64,000 nucleotides of DNA, from positions 248,001 through 312,000 of the forward strand of contig NZ_JACYFJ010000001.1 of assembly GCF_014855495.1 (NCBI RefSeq). Reading direction: 5' to 3'. Shown in pieces: positions 63,053-64,000 of this stretch. The stretch is from Euzebyella saccharophila. GTDB taxonomy: Bacteria; Bacteroidota; Bacteroidia; Flavobacteriales; Flavobacteriaceae. The notes under the pieces are model-generated. The model made no database searches. It was not told the origin of the DNA and saw nothing but the letters and a program-made list of their open reading frames with translations. The stretch's first letter is position 1. The number at the start of each line of letters is the position of its first letter. A program made the position numbers and the translations under genes.

Positions 63053-64000
63053 CTAGCCTAATTTTTTGGAGGCTTCGATCAACAATTCCTTTGTAGCCAA
63101 AATACCGGCCTCCTCATCCAATTCGCTACCCTCGTACTCAACTCCTATATAACCGGTATAGCCATGATCCTTTACGATTTTGAGCATTTTCACATAGTCT
63201 ATTTCGGTTTCGTTGCCCTCGGCATCAAAATCATGGGATTTGGCACTTACCGCCTTTGCATGTGGCATAAGCTCTTCCACACCTTTATATATATCATACA
63301 TTTCGGCGCAATCCCAAGTGCCTTCTTTACGCTTAATACAGAAATTTCCAAAATCTGGAAGGGTACCACAGTTATCCAATTCAACTTTCTCCATTACCTG
63401 GGCGTGAAGTGCCCCATTAGATGAAAGTCCGCCGTGGTTCTCCACCAAGACATTTATATTCTTTGTTTTTGCATACGTACTCAATTTGGTGAGTCCGTCT
63501 ACAGAATTGGCTATCCATTCTTCAGGATCATTGCTACCGTTAAGGTTTACCCGTATCGCGTGGCAGCCCATGGCAGCAGCAGCATCTACCCACTTTTTAT
63601 GTTTTTCTATCGTCTCGTTTCTTTCTGTTTCATCAGTTACTGCCAGATTTCCTTGACCATCGATCATGATCAACACATTTTCCATTCCATGTTTTTCGGC
63701 CTCTGCATTGCACTTCTCCACAAAAGCAGCCATAGCCTCCTCGGAATAGCCGGCTTCTTCCAATTCAGGGTTGTACAATTGCGACACATACTCCAGACCG
63801 GTAAAGCCCCAATTCTTTGCTTTTTCTGCAAACGTATAAGGGTCTACGCCATCTTCACGGATCATTTTATGTATGGACCATTGGGCTAAAGAAAGCTTGA
63901 AAAAAGGTTCGGCCGCTGTTTCGGCTACCTCAGCGGTATCAGCAGCACCTTCTTCTTTTTTCTTGGTTTCCTTACAGGCATAAATACCCATAATCGATAA
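63053..64000 (-). CDS. Sugar phosphate isomerase/epimerase lipoprotein (5' end outside window)
   Basis: At least 315 residues are visible. The frame stays open to the right edge (LSI before MGIYAC), and GIYACKE looks like a lipobox Cys, so the signal peptide begins beyond the window. After an Ala/Glu-rich linker a TIM barrel of the hydroxypyruvate isomerase-like type follows: WGFTGLEYVSQLYNP, HAIRVNLNG, NVLVENHGGLSSNG, DFGNF, AVSAKSHDFD and GYIGVEYEGSELDEE. It is an extracytoplasmic isomerase/epimerase; the substrate is unknown. Confidence 0.85.
   Translation of the reverse strand, partial: LSIMGIYACKETKKKEEGAADTAEVAETAAEPFFKLSLAQWSIHKMIREDGVDPYTFAEKAKNWGFTGLEYVSQLYNPELEEAGYSEEAMAAFVEKCNAEAEKHGMENVLIMIDGQGNLAVTDETERNETIEKHKKWVDAAAAMGCHAIRVNLNGSNDPEEWIANSVDGLTKLSTYAKTKNINVLVENHGGLSSNGALHAQVMEKVELDNCGTLPDFGNFCIKRKEGTWDCAEMYDIYKGVEELMPHAKAVSAKSHDFDAEGNETEIDYVKMLKIVKDHGYTGYIGVEYEGSELDEEAGILATKELLIEASKKLG

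Noticed and set aside
1-64000. CRISPR arrays, insertion sequences, tRNA, rRNA, prophage
   Set aside because: No regularly spaced repeats, transposase-like or integrase-like frames, or tRNA-like cloverleaf regions were seen in the gaps.

Overview
The window looks like the chromosome of a marine-type Flavobacteriaceae member (Bacteroidota; Zobellia, Maribacter or Arenibacter-like; genus not determined). The evidence is two SusC/SusD pairs, many TonB-dependent receptors with N-terminal carboxypeptidase-like domains, a CzcA-TolC fusion, DUF3078 and DUF4184 proteins, and Bacteroidota-type promoters (-33 TTG, -7 TAnnTTTG). A+T content is moderately high, genes are dense, and I saw no rRNA, tRNA, CRISPR array, insertion sequence or phage gene.

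Layout. 1-1.4 kb: the 3' part of feoB and a tiny Cys-rich FeoB partner. 1.5-7.2 kb: mixed housekeeping and hypothetical genes plus a GH63-like glucosidase. 7.3-17.2 kb: a metal-homeostasis block. It holds a His-rich secreted protein, a CzcA-type RND pump fused to TolC, its membrane-fusion lipoprotein, a ZIP transporter co-transcribed with a DtxR/MntR-type regulator, and a divergent TonB receptor. A strong palindrome lies between the last two and overlaps both predicted promoters. 17.3-18.4 kb: lycopene cyclase. 18.5-27.1 kb: a SusC-SusD-FG-GAP/ASPIC lipoprotein trio without glycoside hydrolases. 27.1-29.2 kb: a polyprenyl synthetase and an ECF-type sigma factor with a small membrane protein. 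29.3-36 kb: a TetR-TolC-adaptor-RND drug-efflux type operon. 37-41.3 kb: a second, isolated SusC/SusD pair. 41.5-50.5 kb: housekeeping genes (aspS, a ClC channel lacking the gating glutamate, cold-shock protein, tadA, dxs, DUF3078, dgt). 50.6-55.2 kb: small secreted proteins, a PiT phosphate transporter with a PhoU-like tail and Pho-box-like repeats upstream, and a CAP-domain lipoprotein. 55.2-57.2 kb: yicC-gmk-nadD. 57.4-64 kb: a sugar-catabolism neighbourhood (DUF1080 lipoprotein, two TIM-barrel isomerase/epimerase proteins, Gfo/Idh/MocA oxidoreductase, nucleoside/sugar MFS permease), interrupted by ASCH and DinB genes.

The most interesting points are: (1) the MntR-like regulator, ZIP and TonB-receptor unit with a palindrome embedded in its divergent promoters; (2) 11-bp-phased TTTACA/TTAACA repeats in both orientations upstream of the phosphate transporter; (3) the SusC/SusD trio whose lipoprotein has 7+7 FG-GAP repeats around an ASPIC domain; (4) the ClC protein with Leu at the gating-glutamate position; (5) several -7 boxes lying only 4-11 bases before start codons, suggesting very short or absent leaders. 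All functional statements come from reading the translations; no database search was run.
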